Origin: Acidovorax sp. MR-S7
GTDB taxonomy: Bacteria; Pseudomonadota; Gammaproteobacteria; Burkholderiales; Burkholderiaceae_C
Assembly: GCF_000400995.2 (NCBI RefSeq)
Contig: NZ_DF238897.1
Coordinates: 278,435 to 342,434, forward strand
DNA length: 64,000 bases
Direction: 5' to 3'
The notes under the pieces were generated by a model that searched no databases, was not told the origin of the DNA, and saw only the letters and a list, made by a program, of their open reading frames with translations. The position numbers were made by a program, and so were the translations under genes. Positions 18,132 through 27,623 of the stretch are shown in pieces. Position 1 is the first letter of the stretch, and each line of letters begins with the position of its first letter.

Positions 18132-20069
18132 TCAGCCTGTTGCCGGCGTGCCACGGCCCGGAGCGTGCTGCGGCAGCCAGAGGACGAACGCCGTGCCGTG
18201 CGCGCCGGGCTCCCAGGCGCAGCGCCCGCCCAGCGCCTGGGCGCGGGCGCGCACGTTGCCCAGGCCCCGGCGGCCGGGGGGCGGGGCGTCGGGCGGCGCG
18301 AAGGGGCGGCCGTTGTCGTGCACGCGCACGCACACGCCGCTGTCCTGCACTCCGGTCCCCACGGTGATGGCGGTGGCGCCGCTGTGCTTGATGATGTTGG
18401 TCAGCACTTCCTGCAGGATGCGCAGCACGTGCAGCGCGCTTTGCGCGTCCAGCCAGGGCAGGAGCGGGACGTCGCTGGTGCGCCAGTGCAGGGCGATGCC
18501 GGCCTCGCCCAGGCGCTGCTCCAGGCGAAAGCGCAGGCCCGCCAGCAGGGCCAGCAGGTCGGCGTCCACGGGTTCGAGCGAGTCGATGGAGATCTTCAGG
18601 TCGTCGATGCACTCCTTGAGCACCTGCGCCACGTCCACAGGTGCCTGGCCATGCTGCACCAGGCGCAGCGCGCTCATGAGCGACGAGCCCACGCCGTCGT
18701 GCATCTCGCGCATGAGTCGCTGGCGCTCGTGCATGAGCGTCTGCTCGCGCTCGGCGGCGCGCAGGCGTTCGTGGGCCAGGCCCAGCTCGCGCTCCTGCGC
18801 GGCCAGGCGCTGGGCCAGCACGGCGTGGGCCTGCGCGGCCTCGTGCGCGGCCTCCTGGTAGCGCAGGAAGGCGGAGACCAGGAACATGGCGATCACGCCC
18901 ACGTACAGGTACGGCGTGGCGTAGATGTGCTCCACGCTCAGCCGGAAGCTCTGCATCGCCAGGTCGTGCAGCCACAGCGGGAACAGCAGCAGCATCATGG
19001 CCGCCAGCAGCACCTGCGGCCAGGTGCGCAGGCGCCATGCGCCGACCACGGCCGCGCCCAGCAGCGGCAGCGCTGCGGGTATCTGCACCAGCCGCAGCAG
19101 CGGCAGCATGGCGCCGTGCGGCGGGCTCCATACAGGCAGCAGGGCCAGCGCGGCGATGGTGATGTAGAGCAGCAGTGCGCGCGCCACTCGGGGATAACGC
19201 TGGCGCTGGATGCGGCACAGCAGTAGGAAGGCGCAGGCCGACGCGCCCAGCGAGCCCGCCAGCGTCAGCCAGGCGAACCAGCCGTCATCCAGGCCGAAGC
19301 CCTCGGCATCGACCAGGAAGAAGCTGGTGGCGAACACGTGCGAGAGCGACATCAGGAAGAACAGCAGATAGCCCGTCTCCCCCTGGCGGCGGCGCGCCAG
19401 CCACACGGCCAGCGCCAGCACGCCCAGCACCAGGTTGGCGCCGCGCACGTAGGCCAGCAGGTCGGTCTGCAGCAGGCTGCGCAGGCGCCAGCTGGCGCGC
19501 AGCGACTCGGCCGGCCCGGCCCACAGGGACGAGAGCGCGCCGCCCGCGTCCTGGGCGCCGGCCATGCGCACGTGCACGGTGAGCGGCTGGCCGGGGCGCA
19601 CGTCACCGCCCAGGTCCAGCCACACGGGCTGGTTGAAGCTGACCAGCACCTGGCTGCCGCGCGACTGCCAGGCCAGCCGCCCGTCGACGTAAACCGCCGC
19701 GTTGCCCAGCGTGTGCCAGCGCGGGATATAGAGGCGCGGCCCCTGCGGCGTGGGCGCCAGCGCGTCGGCGGGCACCTGCATGCGCAGCCACCAGACCTGC
19801 GGCGGCGTGCCGTCGCCCGGCGTGGCCGACGGGGTGCGGCGCTCGCGCGCATACGGCAGCGCCACCGGCTGCCAGGGGGTGGCGGCGGCCAGCACCGCGT
19901 CATCCGCCGCCGCCAGTGACGGTGGCGGCACCCAGGCGGTGCTGGGCGAGCGCCAGAGCTGCGCTTGCGCCAGGTGCGCGGTCTCAGCCCGGAGCAGGGG
20001 TACGAAAACTATCAAAATGAGAGCTGCCAGCGCTTTGTGGATAAGCGCTAGAGGCCGATTCGGCTTCAT
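18132..20069 (-). CDS. Sensor histidine kinase with 7TMR-DISM sensor region
   Basis: A 645-residue membrane kinase. After an export signal, the periplasmic part (about residues 30-205, including PRLYIPRWHTLGNAAVYVDG and QPVWLDLGGDVRPGQPLTVH) has a jelly-roll DISM-like look. Seven hydrophobic helices follow (about 210-415), then a coiled coil, a HisKA_3 dimerisation domain with His457 (REMHDGVGSSLMSA), and an ATPase domain (LQEVLTNIIKHSGA, VHDNGRPF, RRGLGNVRARA). It shares a 4-base overlap (ATGA) with the response regulator gene upstream and is its partner. The first 21 codons are encoded by a copy of the hairpin repeat. The signal sensed is unknown. Confidence 0.92.
   Translation of the reverse strand: MKPNRPLALIHKALAALILIVFVPLLRAETAHLAQAQLWRSPSTAWVPPPSLAAADDAVLAAATPWQPVALPYARERRTPSATPGDGTPPQVWWLRMQVPADALAPTPQGPRLYIPRWHTLGNAAVYVDGRLAWQSRGSQVLVSFNQPVWLDLGGDVRPGQPLTVHVRMAGAQDAGGALSSLWAGPAESLRASWRLRSLLQTDLLAYVRGANLVLGVLALAVWLARRRQGETGYLLFFLMSLSHVFATSFFLVDAEGFGLDDGWFAWLTLAGSLGASACAFLLLCRIQRQRYPRVARALLLYITIAALALLPVWSPPHGAMLPLLRLVQIPAALPLLGAAVVGAWRLRTWPQVLLAAMMLLLFPLWLHDLAMQSFRLSVEHIYATPYLYVGVIAMFLVSAFLRYQEAAHEAAQAHAVLAQRLAAQERELGLAHERLRAAEREQTLMHERQRLMREMHDGVGSSLMSALRLVQHGQAPVDVAQVLKECIDDLKISIDSLEPVDADLLALLAGLRFRLEQRLGEAGIALHWRTSDVPLLPWLDAQSALHVLRILQEVLTNIIKHSGATAITVGTGVQDSGVCVRVHDNGRPFAPPDAPPPGRRGLGNVRARAQALGGRCAWEPGAHGTAFVLWLPQHAPGRGTPATG
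20007..20064. repeat. Comamonad hairpin repeat, copy 5 (reverse), inside the kinase gene
   Basis: GAGAGCTGCCAGCGCTTT, loop, AAGCGCTAGAGGCC. Translated on the minus strand it encodes almost the whole kinase signal sequence (PLALIHKALAALILIV). Confidence 0.85.
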
Positions 20070-20740
20070 TCCAGCCAGCCCTGGCGCAAGGCGGCGGAGA
20101 CGGCCTCGGCCCGCGTCGTGACCTGCAGCTTGGCATACACCCGCCGCACGAAGGTGCGCACCGTGTGGCGTGTCACGCCCATGGCCTGCGCCACCTCGTC
20201 GAGCGTGTGGCCGCGCGCCACCAGGCGCAGCAGCTCGGCCTCGCGCGCGGACGGGGCGGCCTCCGCTAGCGCCGGGGTGGGCGGCTGTGCGGGTGGCATC
20301 GCGTCCTTCCACTGGCGCCGCACCAGCAGCTTGCGCGCCACCAGCGGGTTGATGGGGCTGCCGCCTGCGTGCAGGCCGCGCACCTCCTGCAGCACGGCCT
20401 GGGGCGGCAGGTCCTTGAGCAGATAGCCCATGGCCCCGGCCTCGATGGCGCCCAGCACGTGCGCCTCGTCGCCGAAGATGGTGCTGACCATTGCCGCCGC
20501 CTGGGGCCAGCGCCGGCGCAGCGCGGCCAGCACGTCGAGCCCGCTGCCGTCGGGCAGGCCCAGGTCGAGCAGCAGCACGTCCAGCGGCAGATCCTCGTCC
20601 AGCCGCTCCAGCGCCTCGGCGCGGCTGGCGGCCAGCCACTGCACGCGCATGTCGGGCGCGGCCTGCAGCGCATGCGCCAGCGCCGTGCGGCAGGCGCCGT
20701 CGTCCTCGACCACGGCCACGCGGATGGTTTCTGGGGTCAT
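20066..20740 (-). CDS. NarL/FixJ-family response regulator
   Basis: A 224-residue regulator. The receiver domain (residues 5-120) has the acidic pair Asp13/Asp14, phospho-acceptor Asp59 (LLLDLGLPDG) and Lys109 (GYLLKD). A LuxR-type helix-turn-helix follows ('APSAREAELLRLVARGHTLD', 'EVAQAMGVTRHTVRTFVRRV'). The ATG at 20740 gives MTPETIRVAVVEDD; 12 upstream codons in frame look non-family. It overlaps the kinase gene by 4 bases. The two divergent IPTL-CTERM genes are plausible targets because a broken copy of the same type of system lies on their other side. Confidence 0.93.
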   Translation of the reverse strand: MTPETIRVAVVEDDGACRTALAHALQAAPDMRVQWLAASRAEALERLDEDLPLDVLLLDLGLPDGSGLDVLAALRRRWPQAAAMVSTIFGDEAHVLGAIEAGAMGYLLKDLPPQAVLQEVRGLHAGGSPINPLVARKLLVRRQWKDAMPPAQPPTPALAEAAPSAREAELLRLVARGHTLDEVAQAMGVTRHTVRTFVRRVYAKLQVTTRAEAVSAALRQGWLE

Positions 20741-20856
20741 GCGCCCGATGCTGCCACAGCCCCCGCCGCGTGCCATGTCGCCCGAAAGGGGGACAGACGG
20801 GCGGCGGCGTGCTGCGTAGCCTTGCTGTGCATCAAGACCTTGCGGTTCGTTTCAAG

Positions 20857-20908
20857 GTGTTTTAGGCCTCCAGCGCTTGGTGGGAAAGCGCAAGCAGCTA
20901 TCAAACAT
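20857..20908. repeat. Comamonad hairpin repeat, copy 6 (forward), abutting a start codon
   Basis: TTAGGCCTCCAGCGCTT, loop, AAGCGCAAGCAGCTATCAAA, then ATG at 20907. The leader of the first IPTL-CTERM gene is therefore this repeat, with no clear Shine-Dalgarno. Confidence 0.85.
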
Positions 20909-23900
20909 GAAGCACTCCATCCTCGCCCCCCTTCTCGCCGCCAGCCTGGCGCTGCCCGCCGCCGCGCTGGCCCAGACCTGCACCAGCCCCAACGCCACCA
21001 GCGACTACATCGTGGGCGAGGCCGAGGGCCGCCCCAGCGCCATGCACTGGCACAGCGGGCTGGTGTGGTCGCGCTGCATCGAGGGCATGACCTTCAGCGG
21101 CAGCCAGTGCTCGGGCGGCGCGCTGGCCGACATCCAGAAGGAATGGCTGGACTGGATCAGCACCCAGGGGCTGCTGCTGCTGCCCTTCGACCAGCAGGCC
21201 AACTGGGGCATCAGCGCCAGCCTGACGGAAAACCGCCTGCACACCGGCACTTGGCGCCTGCCCTACCGGCTGGAATACCGGGCGGTGATGGAAGGCTGCC
21301 CCGACGATGGGTCTGACCAGCCCGTCAACCAGGAGGTGCTGCCCACCATCCATGGCCAAGGCGGCATCCATGGCTGGCACTGGTCGGCCTCGCCCAGGCC
21401 CGGCCAAGTGAACAGCGCCTGGGTCACGTATTTCGACCTGTCCACCGGCGGCAGTTGGCTTTCCAACAACTACGCCACGGAAGCGCGCGTGGTGCGCGGG
21501 GGCCAGCCGTTCGCCAGCCTGCCCGCCGGCCCCTTCGCGGACACGCGGCCGGCCGGCACGCCGTGGGAGTTCACGCTGCCCGCGCCGCTGGCCAGCCAGT
21601 CGGGCACCGGCGCGGCCTGGGGCGGCGCGCGCATCGGCGGCAACGGGCGCATCCGCGTCAACGGCACGGGCAACTGGGTGCGCGAGGCCATCGTCAAGAG
21701 CGGCGACCAGATCAGCGTGCGCCTGCTGGCCCCGGCCACCGCAGGCCAGCAGGCGGCGGCCACGCTCACGCTGCGCAGCGGCCAGACCACCGGCACGGCG
21801 GCCAACGCCACCAACGGCGGCGCCGAAGACACGGTGGTGAGTGAGACCAGCACCACCTTCACTCTCACCGCCAGCGCGTCCACCGCGCCGCGCGCCTGCC
21901 GCGTCACGCCCAACGGCAGCGGCGACGGCACCACCTGGGCGCAGGCCGCCAGCCTGGCTGGCGCGCTGGCCGACTTCGGCTGCGAGGAGCTCTGGCTGCA
22001 GCAGGCCACCGGCCCGTTCTACGAGCCCATTGATGCGCGCGGCTTTTTCATCGAGCGCAACGTCAGGATCTACGGCGGCTTCCTGGGCACCGAAAACGCG
22101 CTGGCCGACCGCCCTGCGCCCGTCCAGCCCGACACCACCGTGCTCGACGGCGGCGGCAGCAAGCGCCTGCTGTACCTCGACGGCACGGGCTTCTCTTCCA
22201 TCACCAGCGACACCCTGATCGATGGCCTGACCCTGAAGGAGGGCTCCGCGGGCGCCGAGGGCGGCGGTGCGCTGTACTGCAACGGCGCGGCCAGCCAGTG
22301 CAGCCCCCGGCTGAACCAGGTCATCTTCTATGGCAATAAGACCAATGGCCACGGCGCCGCCATGTACAACGACGGCAGCCAGGGCGGCAACGCCAGCCCG
22401 GTGCTGACGAATGCCCTGTTCCGCAACAACCAGGCCGGCGGCAGTGGCGGCGGCGTCTACAACCATGGCGCTGGCGGCATCAGCAGCCCGACGTTCACCG
22501 CCGTCTCTTTCGAGAGCAACACCGCCACGGCCCAGGGCGGCGCCCTGTACAACGAAGGCAGCGGCAGCGGCGGCGTCAGCAGCCCGGTGCTGGAGCGGGT
22601 CAGCTTCTCCGGCAACCACGGCAACAGCGGCGGCGGCGCCATGACCAGCATGGCCCTGAGCGGCGGCACCAGCCACGTAGTGGTGCGCAACGCCACCTTC
22701 GGCGGCAACTCCACCGGAGGCAGCGGCGGCGGCGCGATCGGCACCATAGGCAACACCCCGCCCAGCTCCGCCAGCCTGGACGTGACCCACGCCACCTTCA
22801 TGAACAACCGGACTGGCACCGCACCCGCCGAAGGTGCCAACGCGCTCTTCAGCGGGGGCGCCACCGTGCAGGTGAGCCGCTCGGTGCTGTGGGACGACGG
22901 GGGCCTGGCCCAGAACATCCAGGCAGTGACGATTGGCAGCGGCTCCACCACCATCACCGACAGCCTGCTCCAGGGCGGCTGCGCGGGTGGCAACCAGGCC
23001 CCCTACGGCGGCACCGCCACCTGCACCGGCGTGCTGGACTCCGACCCGCTGCTGCCCGGCACGCCCGCCGTCAACGTGAGCGGCTTCCCCGAGCTGCCGG
23101 GCTACCTGCCCGCCGTCGGCAGCCCGGTGATCGATGCCATGTCCTGCGCGCCCGGCACCCTCGACCAGCGCGGCGTGGGCCGCCCGCAGGGGGCGGGCTG
23201 TGACTTCGGCGCGCTGGAGCGGCGGGGCGACCACGACCTGACCGTCACCCTCTCCGGCAGCGGCACGGGCACGGTGAGCGGCGCTCCAACAGCCTGCGTC
23301 GCCAGCCCCTGCAACTACACCTACCGGGGCGAGGTGGACCCGCTGCGCGTCACCCTCGCCGCCACGCCCAGCCCCGGCCACACCTTCACCGGCTGGAACG
23401 GTGCCTGCAGCGGCACCGGCGCCTGCACCGTCACCATGGACCAGGCGCGCAGCGTGGGCGCGGGGTTTGCCAGTCCCGTCACCTACACCATCGGCGGCAC
23501 GGTGAACGGCCTCACCAGCATCGGACTGGTGCTGCGCAACAACGGCGGCGGCGACCTGAGCGTCACCAGCGCGGGCCCCTTCACCTTCGCCGCGCCCGTC
23601 GCGCAGGGCGGCGCCTACGCCGTCACCGTGCATGCGCAGCCCGTGGGCCAGACCTGCACCGTCGCCAACGGTAGTGGCATCGCCAGCGCCAACGTGACTG
23701 GCGTGCTGGTGAGCTGCGCGGCCAACACCTACGCCGTCAGCGCCATGCCCCCTGTCCACCTCACCTGCACGCCCGCCGTCGTCACCCACGGGGGTACGGC
23801 GACTTGCAACGCTACGCCGCCCGCAGGCCAAGCCACCCAGAGCATCAGCGGCTGCTACGGCTCGGCCACGGGCGCGGGTGTCAACACCTACACCACCGGG

Positions 23901-24710
23901 CCCGTCACCGGCGCCTGCACCGTCACCGCCACCTTCGCGCCGCTGCCCACCCACACCCTGGGCGGCAACGTCACGGGTCTGACCAGCACGGGCCTGGTGC
24001 TGCGCAACGGCGGCGAAAGCCTGCCCGTGGCCGCCAACGGCGCCTTCACCTTTACTCAGACCGTCGCCGATGGCGGCAGCTACGACGTCACCGTGGCCAC
24101 CCAGCCCAGCGGCCAGCGCTGCACCGTCGCCAACGCCAGCGGCAGCAATGTCACCGCCAGCGTGAACAACGTGCAGGTGGCGTGTGCGCCGTACTTTGAG
24201 GGCACCACCGTGCCCGCCAGCGGCACGGGCGGCACCGGCAACGCCACCTTCACCGGCGGCGGCCCCGCCTGCCGGTTCGATTTGGGCGCCACCGGCTTCG
24301 AGGCCGCGCCCGCCACGCTGCCGCCAGGCCGAACGCTGCCCCAGGGCGTGCTGCGCGTGAAGCTCGTGGGCTGCAGCGCCGCTGTCGCCATGGAAGTCAC
24401 CTGGCCCGAACCCGTGGCGGGCTACACCAAGCACGGCCTGGCCGCCAGCGGCGACACGCAGCCCAGCTACTTCGCGCCCGCGGGCCTTGCCATCAGCGGC
24501 CGCACGGCCCGCTTCACCCTCACCGATGGCCAGCAAGGCGACGACGACTGGACGCCCAACGGCGAAATCGCCGACCCCTCCGGCCCCACGGCGCTGGCGG
24601 GCGGCCCCGGCGGGGCGCAGCCCATTCCCACGCTGGGCGAGTGGGGTGTGGCGCTGCTCTCCGCGCTGCTGGGCCTGCTGGCGCTGCGGCGCAGGGCTTG
24701 GAAGGTTTGA
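20907..24710 (+). CDS. Large IPTL-CTERM surface protein: DUF1566, beta-helix and choice-of-anchor domains
   Basis: A 1267-residue secreted protein. It has a signal peptide (LLAASLALPAAALAQ) and then a DUF1566/Lcl-type domain (HSGLVWSRCIEGM ... STGGSWLSNNYATEARVVRG). A right-handed beta-helix with choice-of-anchor-Q character follows from about residue 330 (WLQQATGPFYEPID, IDGLTLKEGSAGAEGGGALY). After it come an InlB-B-like repeat (FTGWNGACSGTGACTVTM), two 'GGTVNGL...GLVLRN' repeat domains, and a choice-of-anchor-U domain. The C-terminus is IPTLGEWGVALLSALLGLLA plus a basic tail, the sorting signal recognised by exosortase H. It is probably cell-surface or matrix anchored. It is a tandem paralogue of the next gene. 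Confidence 0.9.
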   Translation: MKHSILAPLLAASLALPAAALAQTCTSPNATSDYIVGEAEGRPSAMHWHSGLVWSRCIEGMTFSGSQCSGGALADIQKEWLDWISTQGLLLLPFDQQANWGISASLTENRLHTGTWRLPYRLEYRAVMEGCPDDGSDQPVNQEVLPTIHGQGGIHGWHWSASPRPGQVNSAWVTYFDLSTGGSWLSNNYATEARVVRGGQPFASLPAGPFADTRPAGTPWEFTLPAPLASQSGTGAAWGGARIGGNGRIRVNGTGNWVREAIVKSGDQISVRLLAPATAGQQAAATLTLRSGQTTGTAANATNGGAEDTVVSETSTTFTLTASASTAPRACRVTPNGSGDGTTWAQAASLAGALADFGCEELWLQQATGPFYEPIDARGFFIERNVRIYGGFLGTENALADRPAPVQPDTTVLDGGGSKRLLYLDGTGFSSITSDTLIDGLTLKEGSAGAEGGGALYCNGAASQCSPRLNQVIFYGNKTNGHGAAMYNDGSQGGNASPVLTNALFRNNQAGGSGGGVYNHGAGGISSPTFTAVSFESNTATAQGGALYNEGSGSGGVSSPVLERVSFSGNHGNSGGGAMTSMALSGGTSHVVVRNATFGGNSTGGSGGGAIGTIGNTPPSSASLDVTHATFMNNRTGTAPAEGANALFSGGATVQVSRSVLWDDGGLAQNIQAVTIGSGSTTITDSLLQGGCAGGNQAPYGGTATCTGVLDSDPLLPGTPAVNVSGFPELPGYLPAVGSPVIDAMSCAPGTLDQRGVGRPQGAGCDFGALERRGDHDLTVTLSGSGTGTVSGAPTACVASPCNYTYRGEVDPLRVTLAATPSPGHTFTGWNGACSGTGACTVTMDQARSVGAGFASPVTYTIGGTVNGLTSIGLVLRNNGGGDLSVTSAGPFTFAAPVAQGGAYAVTVHAQPVGQTCTVANGSGIASANVTGVLVSCAANTYAVSAMPPVHLTCTPAVVTHGGTATCNATPPAGQATQSISGCYGSATGAGVNTYTTGPVTGACTVTATFAPLPTHTLGGNVTGLTSTGLVLRNGGESLPVAANGAFTFTQTVADGGSYDVTVATQPSGQRCTVANASGSNVTASVNNVQVACAPYFEGTTVPASGTGGTGNATFTGGGPACRFDLGATGFEAAPATLPPGRTLPQGVLRVKLVGCSAAVAMEVTWPEPVAGYTKHGLAASGDTQPSYFAPAGLAISGRTARFTLTDGQQGDDDWTPNGEIADPSGPTALAGGPGGAQPIPTLGEWGVALLSALLGLLALRRRAWKV
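23484..24710 (+). repeat. 1.2-kb direct repeat, left copy
   Basis: The last third of this gene aligns without any net shift to 26397-27623 (constant offset 2913 bases). The most distal 500 bases are almost identical at the DNA level, including GACGACGACTGGACGCCCAA and the sorting signal. Confidence 0.85.
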
Positions 24711-24760
24711 AGGTTTTTTGGCCTCCAGTCCTTATCCATCAAGCGCAAGCAGCTATCGAA
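24711..24760. repeat. Comamonad hairpin repeat, copy 7 (forward)
   Basis: TTTTTTGGCCTCCAGTCCTT, loop, AAGCGCAAGCAGCTATCGA, ending directly at the ATG (24762) of the second IPTL-CTERM gene. The first arm has decayed (GTCCTT for GCGCTT). Confidence 0.8.
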
Positions 24761-24761
24761 T

Positions 24762-27623
24762 ATGAAGCAAATCAACCGCCTCGCCATCCTGGCCGCCATC
24801 CTGGCCTTGCCCCTGGCCGCCGCCCAGGCGCAGACCGTGGTGCTCGACGAATCGTTCGGCATCCCGGACACCGCCAGCGCCCAGCCCTGTCCGCCGCTGC
24901 CCGCCGGCTGGGCGCAGTTCAACGCCGATGGCAACGCCACGGAACCCGTCATCGGCATCCCCGCCTGGCCCTGGCCAGCAGGCAACCCCGGCTGGGTCAA
25001 CTGGCCCATGGGCTATCAGCAGTCGCCCACCTGGCCCGTACACGCCGAGAGCTGCGCGCCGATGTCCAGCGCGTGGCTGAGCACCCCCGGGCAGGCCGCC
25101 GACCGCTGGCTCGCCACGCCCGCCATCACCGTGCCCGCAGGCGCGAAGCTGCGCTTCGTCACCAAGGGCGTGGACCGCTACGAGGTGCGCTGGAGCAGCG
25201 TGGCCACCAGCCCCGCCGCCATGCTGGCCGATGCCGACGCCGCCGTGCTGCTCGCCGTGCCCACCGACGAGCGCGGCGAGCGGCTGGCCACGCGCGAGAT
25301 CGACCTGGCCGCGCTGGCCGGCAAAACCGGCCACATCGCCTTTCGCAACATCGACACCGACGGCTTCTGGCTGTCCGTTCAGAAGGTCTGGGTGGGCGTG
25401 CCCGCCGCCAACGAATACCCGATCACCGCCAACGTCACCCCGGCCGACGGCTCGGGCGGCGTGCTGAGCTGCCCCAGCGGCGCCGTGCCCGGCAGTTCGG
25501 CCACCTGCACCACATTCGCCAACCCCGGCTACACCTTCCACCACGGGCAAGGCATTGGCGGCTGCAACCAGCCCGGCGACACACTCGGCCCCAACAACGA
25601 CCACTGCACCATGGGCAACGTGCAAGGCCCGCGCACGCTGACGGCCACCTTCGTGCCTTACATGCCGCCGCCCACCGACATCACCGCCACGCCCGACGGC
25701 GCGGGCAACGTCACCATCGGCTGGACGCCGCCCGACACCCTGCTGCCCATCGGGCAATACGACATCAGCCTGGTTCCCTTGCCCATGGATCCCATGGGCG
25801 CACTGGGTGCCACCTGCCTCAACCCCACCCCCGGCACCAACGACATCACCAGCTGCACCGTGGCCGGCTACCAGACCGGCACCGCCTATGTGCTGAACCT
25901 GCGCGTGGCCGACGAACATCAATGGGGCTTCGCCGGCCACGCCGTGGATCTGGGCCGGCACGCCCTGGTGCAGCTCTCCACCGTCAACCTTCCGGGCAGC
26001 GGCCAGGCCACGCTGCTCAGCTCCGCCTCGCCCATGCCCGCCTTCTCCAGCGGCAGCGGCCTGCCCGCGGGTTGCACCGTCGGCGGCCTGCCCGCCGTGC
26101 AAACGCCCGGCACCGCCGCGCTGGCCGGCGCGGGCGCCCCTGCGGGCAGCACCGCGCCGCTCGGCGCGCTGCAACTGAACCTCAGCGGCTGCGAAGGGCA
26201 GACGGTGCAGCTCGACATCACCTACCCCGCAGGCACGCTGGCCGGCAAGCAAGCCTGGGTGCAGAACGGCCCCGGCTGGCAGCAGCAAGGCAGCATCGGC
26301 GGCGACACGCTGCGCTACCAGTTCACCAGCGCGGCGGGCGGCGGCGGCGCCATCACCGCCACCGTGGCGCCCCTGGACGTGCCCCCGCCCACCACCTACA
26401 CCATCGGCGGCACCGTGGCGGGCCTCACCGGCACCGGGCTGGTGCTGCGCAACAATGGCGGCGGCGACCGAGGCGTCACCAGCGCGGGTCCCTTCACCTT
26501 CGCCGCGCCCGTCGCGCAGGGCGGCGCCTACGCCGTCACCGTGCACGCGCAGCCCGTGGGCCAGACCTGCACCGTCGCCAACGGCAGCGGCACCGCCAGC
26601 GCCAACGTGACGAACGTGCTGGTGAACTGCACGGACAACGCCTACGCCATCACCACCCTGCCCGTGGGCTACTTCACCTGCACGTCCACCTCCGTCACCC
26701 ACGGCGGCACGGCGACGTGCAACGTCACGCCGCCCGCGGGCCAAGCCACCCAGAGCATCAGCGGCTGCTACGGCACTCCCACGGGCCCGGGTGTCAACAC
26801 CTACACCGCCGGGCCCGTCACCGGCGCCTGCACCATCACCGCCACCTTCGCGCCGCTGCCCGCCTACACCATCGGCGGCACGGTGAACGGCCTCACCGGC
26901 ACCGGCCTGGTGCTGCGCAACGGTAGCGACGGCCTGCCCGTGGCGGCCAACGGCCCGTTCACCTTCCCCACGGCCGTGACCCACGGCGGCGGCTACGCCG
27001 TCACCGTGCAGGCCCAGCCCACGGGCCAGCGCTGCACCGTCGGCAACGCCAGCGGCAGCAATGTCACCGCCAGCGTGACCGACGTGCAGGTGGCCTGCGC
27101 GCCGTACTTCGAGGGCACCACCGTGCCCGCCAGCGGCGCGGGCGGCACCGGCAGCGCCACCTTCACCGGGGGCGGCCCCGCCTGCCGGTTCGATTTGGGC
27201 GCCACCGGCTTCGAGGCCGCGCCCGCCACGCTGCCGCCAGGCCGAACGCTGCCCCAGGGGGTGCTGCGCGTGAAGCTCGTGGGCTGCACCGCCGCCGTCG
27301 CCATGGAAGTCACCTGGCCCGAACCCGTGGCGGGCTACACCAAGCACGGCCTGGCCGCCAGCACCGACACGCAGCCCAGCTACTTCGCGCCCGCGGGCCT
27401 GACCATCAGCGGCCGCACGGCCCGCTTCACCCTCACCGATGGGCAGCAAGGCGACGACGACTGGACGCCCAACGGCACCATCGCCGACCCCTCCGGCCCC
27501 ACGGCGCTGGCGGGCGGCCCTGGCGGAGCGCAGCCCATTCCCACGCTGGGCGAATGGGGCGTGGCGCTGCTCTCCGCGCTGCTGGGCCTGCTGGCGCTGC
27601 GGCGCAGGGCGGGGAGGGTTTGA
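24762..27623 (+). CDS. IPTL-CTERM surface protein with choice-of-anchor-J-like N-terminus
   Basis: A 953-residue secreted protein. After the signal peptide (AILALPLAAAQAQ) comes a jelly-roll domain of the choice-of-anchor-J type (residues about 25-215: TVVLDESFGIPD, DRWLATPAITVPAGAKLRFV, VRWSSVATSPAAM). Next are an InlB-B-like repeat and a fibronectin-III-like segment ('TATPDGAGNVTIGWTPPDTL'), then two GGTV(N/A)GL repeat domains and the choice-of-anchor-U domain. The IPTLGEWGVALLSALLGLLA sorting signal and an Arg-rich tail end the protein. The C-terminal third is nearly identical to that of the preceding gene. It is likely processed by an exosortase H encoded elsewhere. Confidence 0.9.
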   Translation: MKQINRLAILAAILALPLAAAQAQTVVLDESFGIPDTASAQPCPPLPAGWAQFNADGNATEPVIGIPAWPWPAGNPGWVNWPMGYQQSPTWPVHAESCAPMSSAWLSTPGQAADRWLATPAITVPAGAKLRFVTKGVDRYEVRWSSVATSPAAMLADADAAVLLAVPTDERGERLATREIDLAALAGKTGHIAFRNIDTDGFWLSVQKVWVGVPAANEYPITANVTPADGSGGVLSCPSGAVPGSSATCTTFANPGYTFHHGQGIGGCNQPGDTLGPNNDHCTMGNVQGPRTLTATFVPYMPPPTDITATPDGAGNVTIGWTPPDTLLPIGQYDISLVPLPMDPMGALGATCLNPTPGTNDITSCTVAGYQTGTAYVLNLRVADEHQWGFAGHAVDLGRHALVQLSTVNLPGSGQATLLSSASPMPAFSSGSGLPAGCTVGGLPAVQTPGTAALAGAGAPAGSTAPLGALQLNLSGCEGQTVQLDITYPAGTLAGKQAWVQNGPGWQQQGSIGGDTLRYQFTSAAGGGGAITATVAPLDVPPPTTYTIGGTVAGLTGTGLVLRNNGGGDRGVTSAGPFTFAAPVAQGGAYAVTVHAQPVGQTCTVANGSGTASANVTNVLVNCTDNAYAITTLPVGYFTCTSTSVTHGGTATCNVTPPAGQATQSISGCYGTPTGPGVNTYTAGPVTGACTITATFAPLPAYTIGGTVNGLTGTGLVLRNGSDGLPVAANGPFTFPTAVTHGGGYAVTVQAQPTGQRCTVGNASGSNVTASVTDVQVACAPYFEGTTVPASGAGGTGSATFTGGGPACRFDLGATGFEAAPATLPPGRTLPQGVLRVKLVGCTAAVAMEVTWPEPVAGYTKHGLAASTDTQPSYFAPAGLTISGRTARFTLTDGQQGDDDWTPNGTIADPSGPTALAGGPGGAQPIPTLGEWGVALLSALLGLLALRRRAGRV
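26397..27623 (+). repeat. 1.2-kb direct repeat, right copy
   Basis: Partner of 23484-24710. Divergence is concentrated in the first 700 bases and falls towards the 3' end, the pattern left by gene conversion or a recent tandem duplication. Confidence 0.85.

Noticed and set aside
20901-24536. 1211-codon minus-strand frame opposite the first IPTL-CTERM gene
   Set aside because: No domain, Gly/Ala/His/Arg-rich, and it exists only because the plus strand avoids certain codons.
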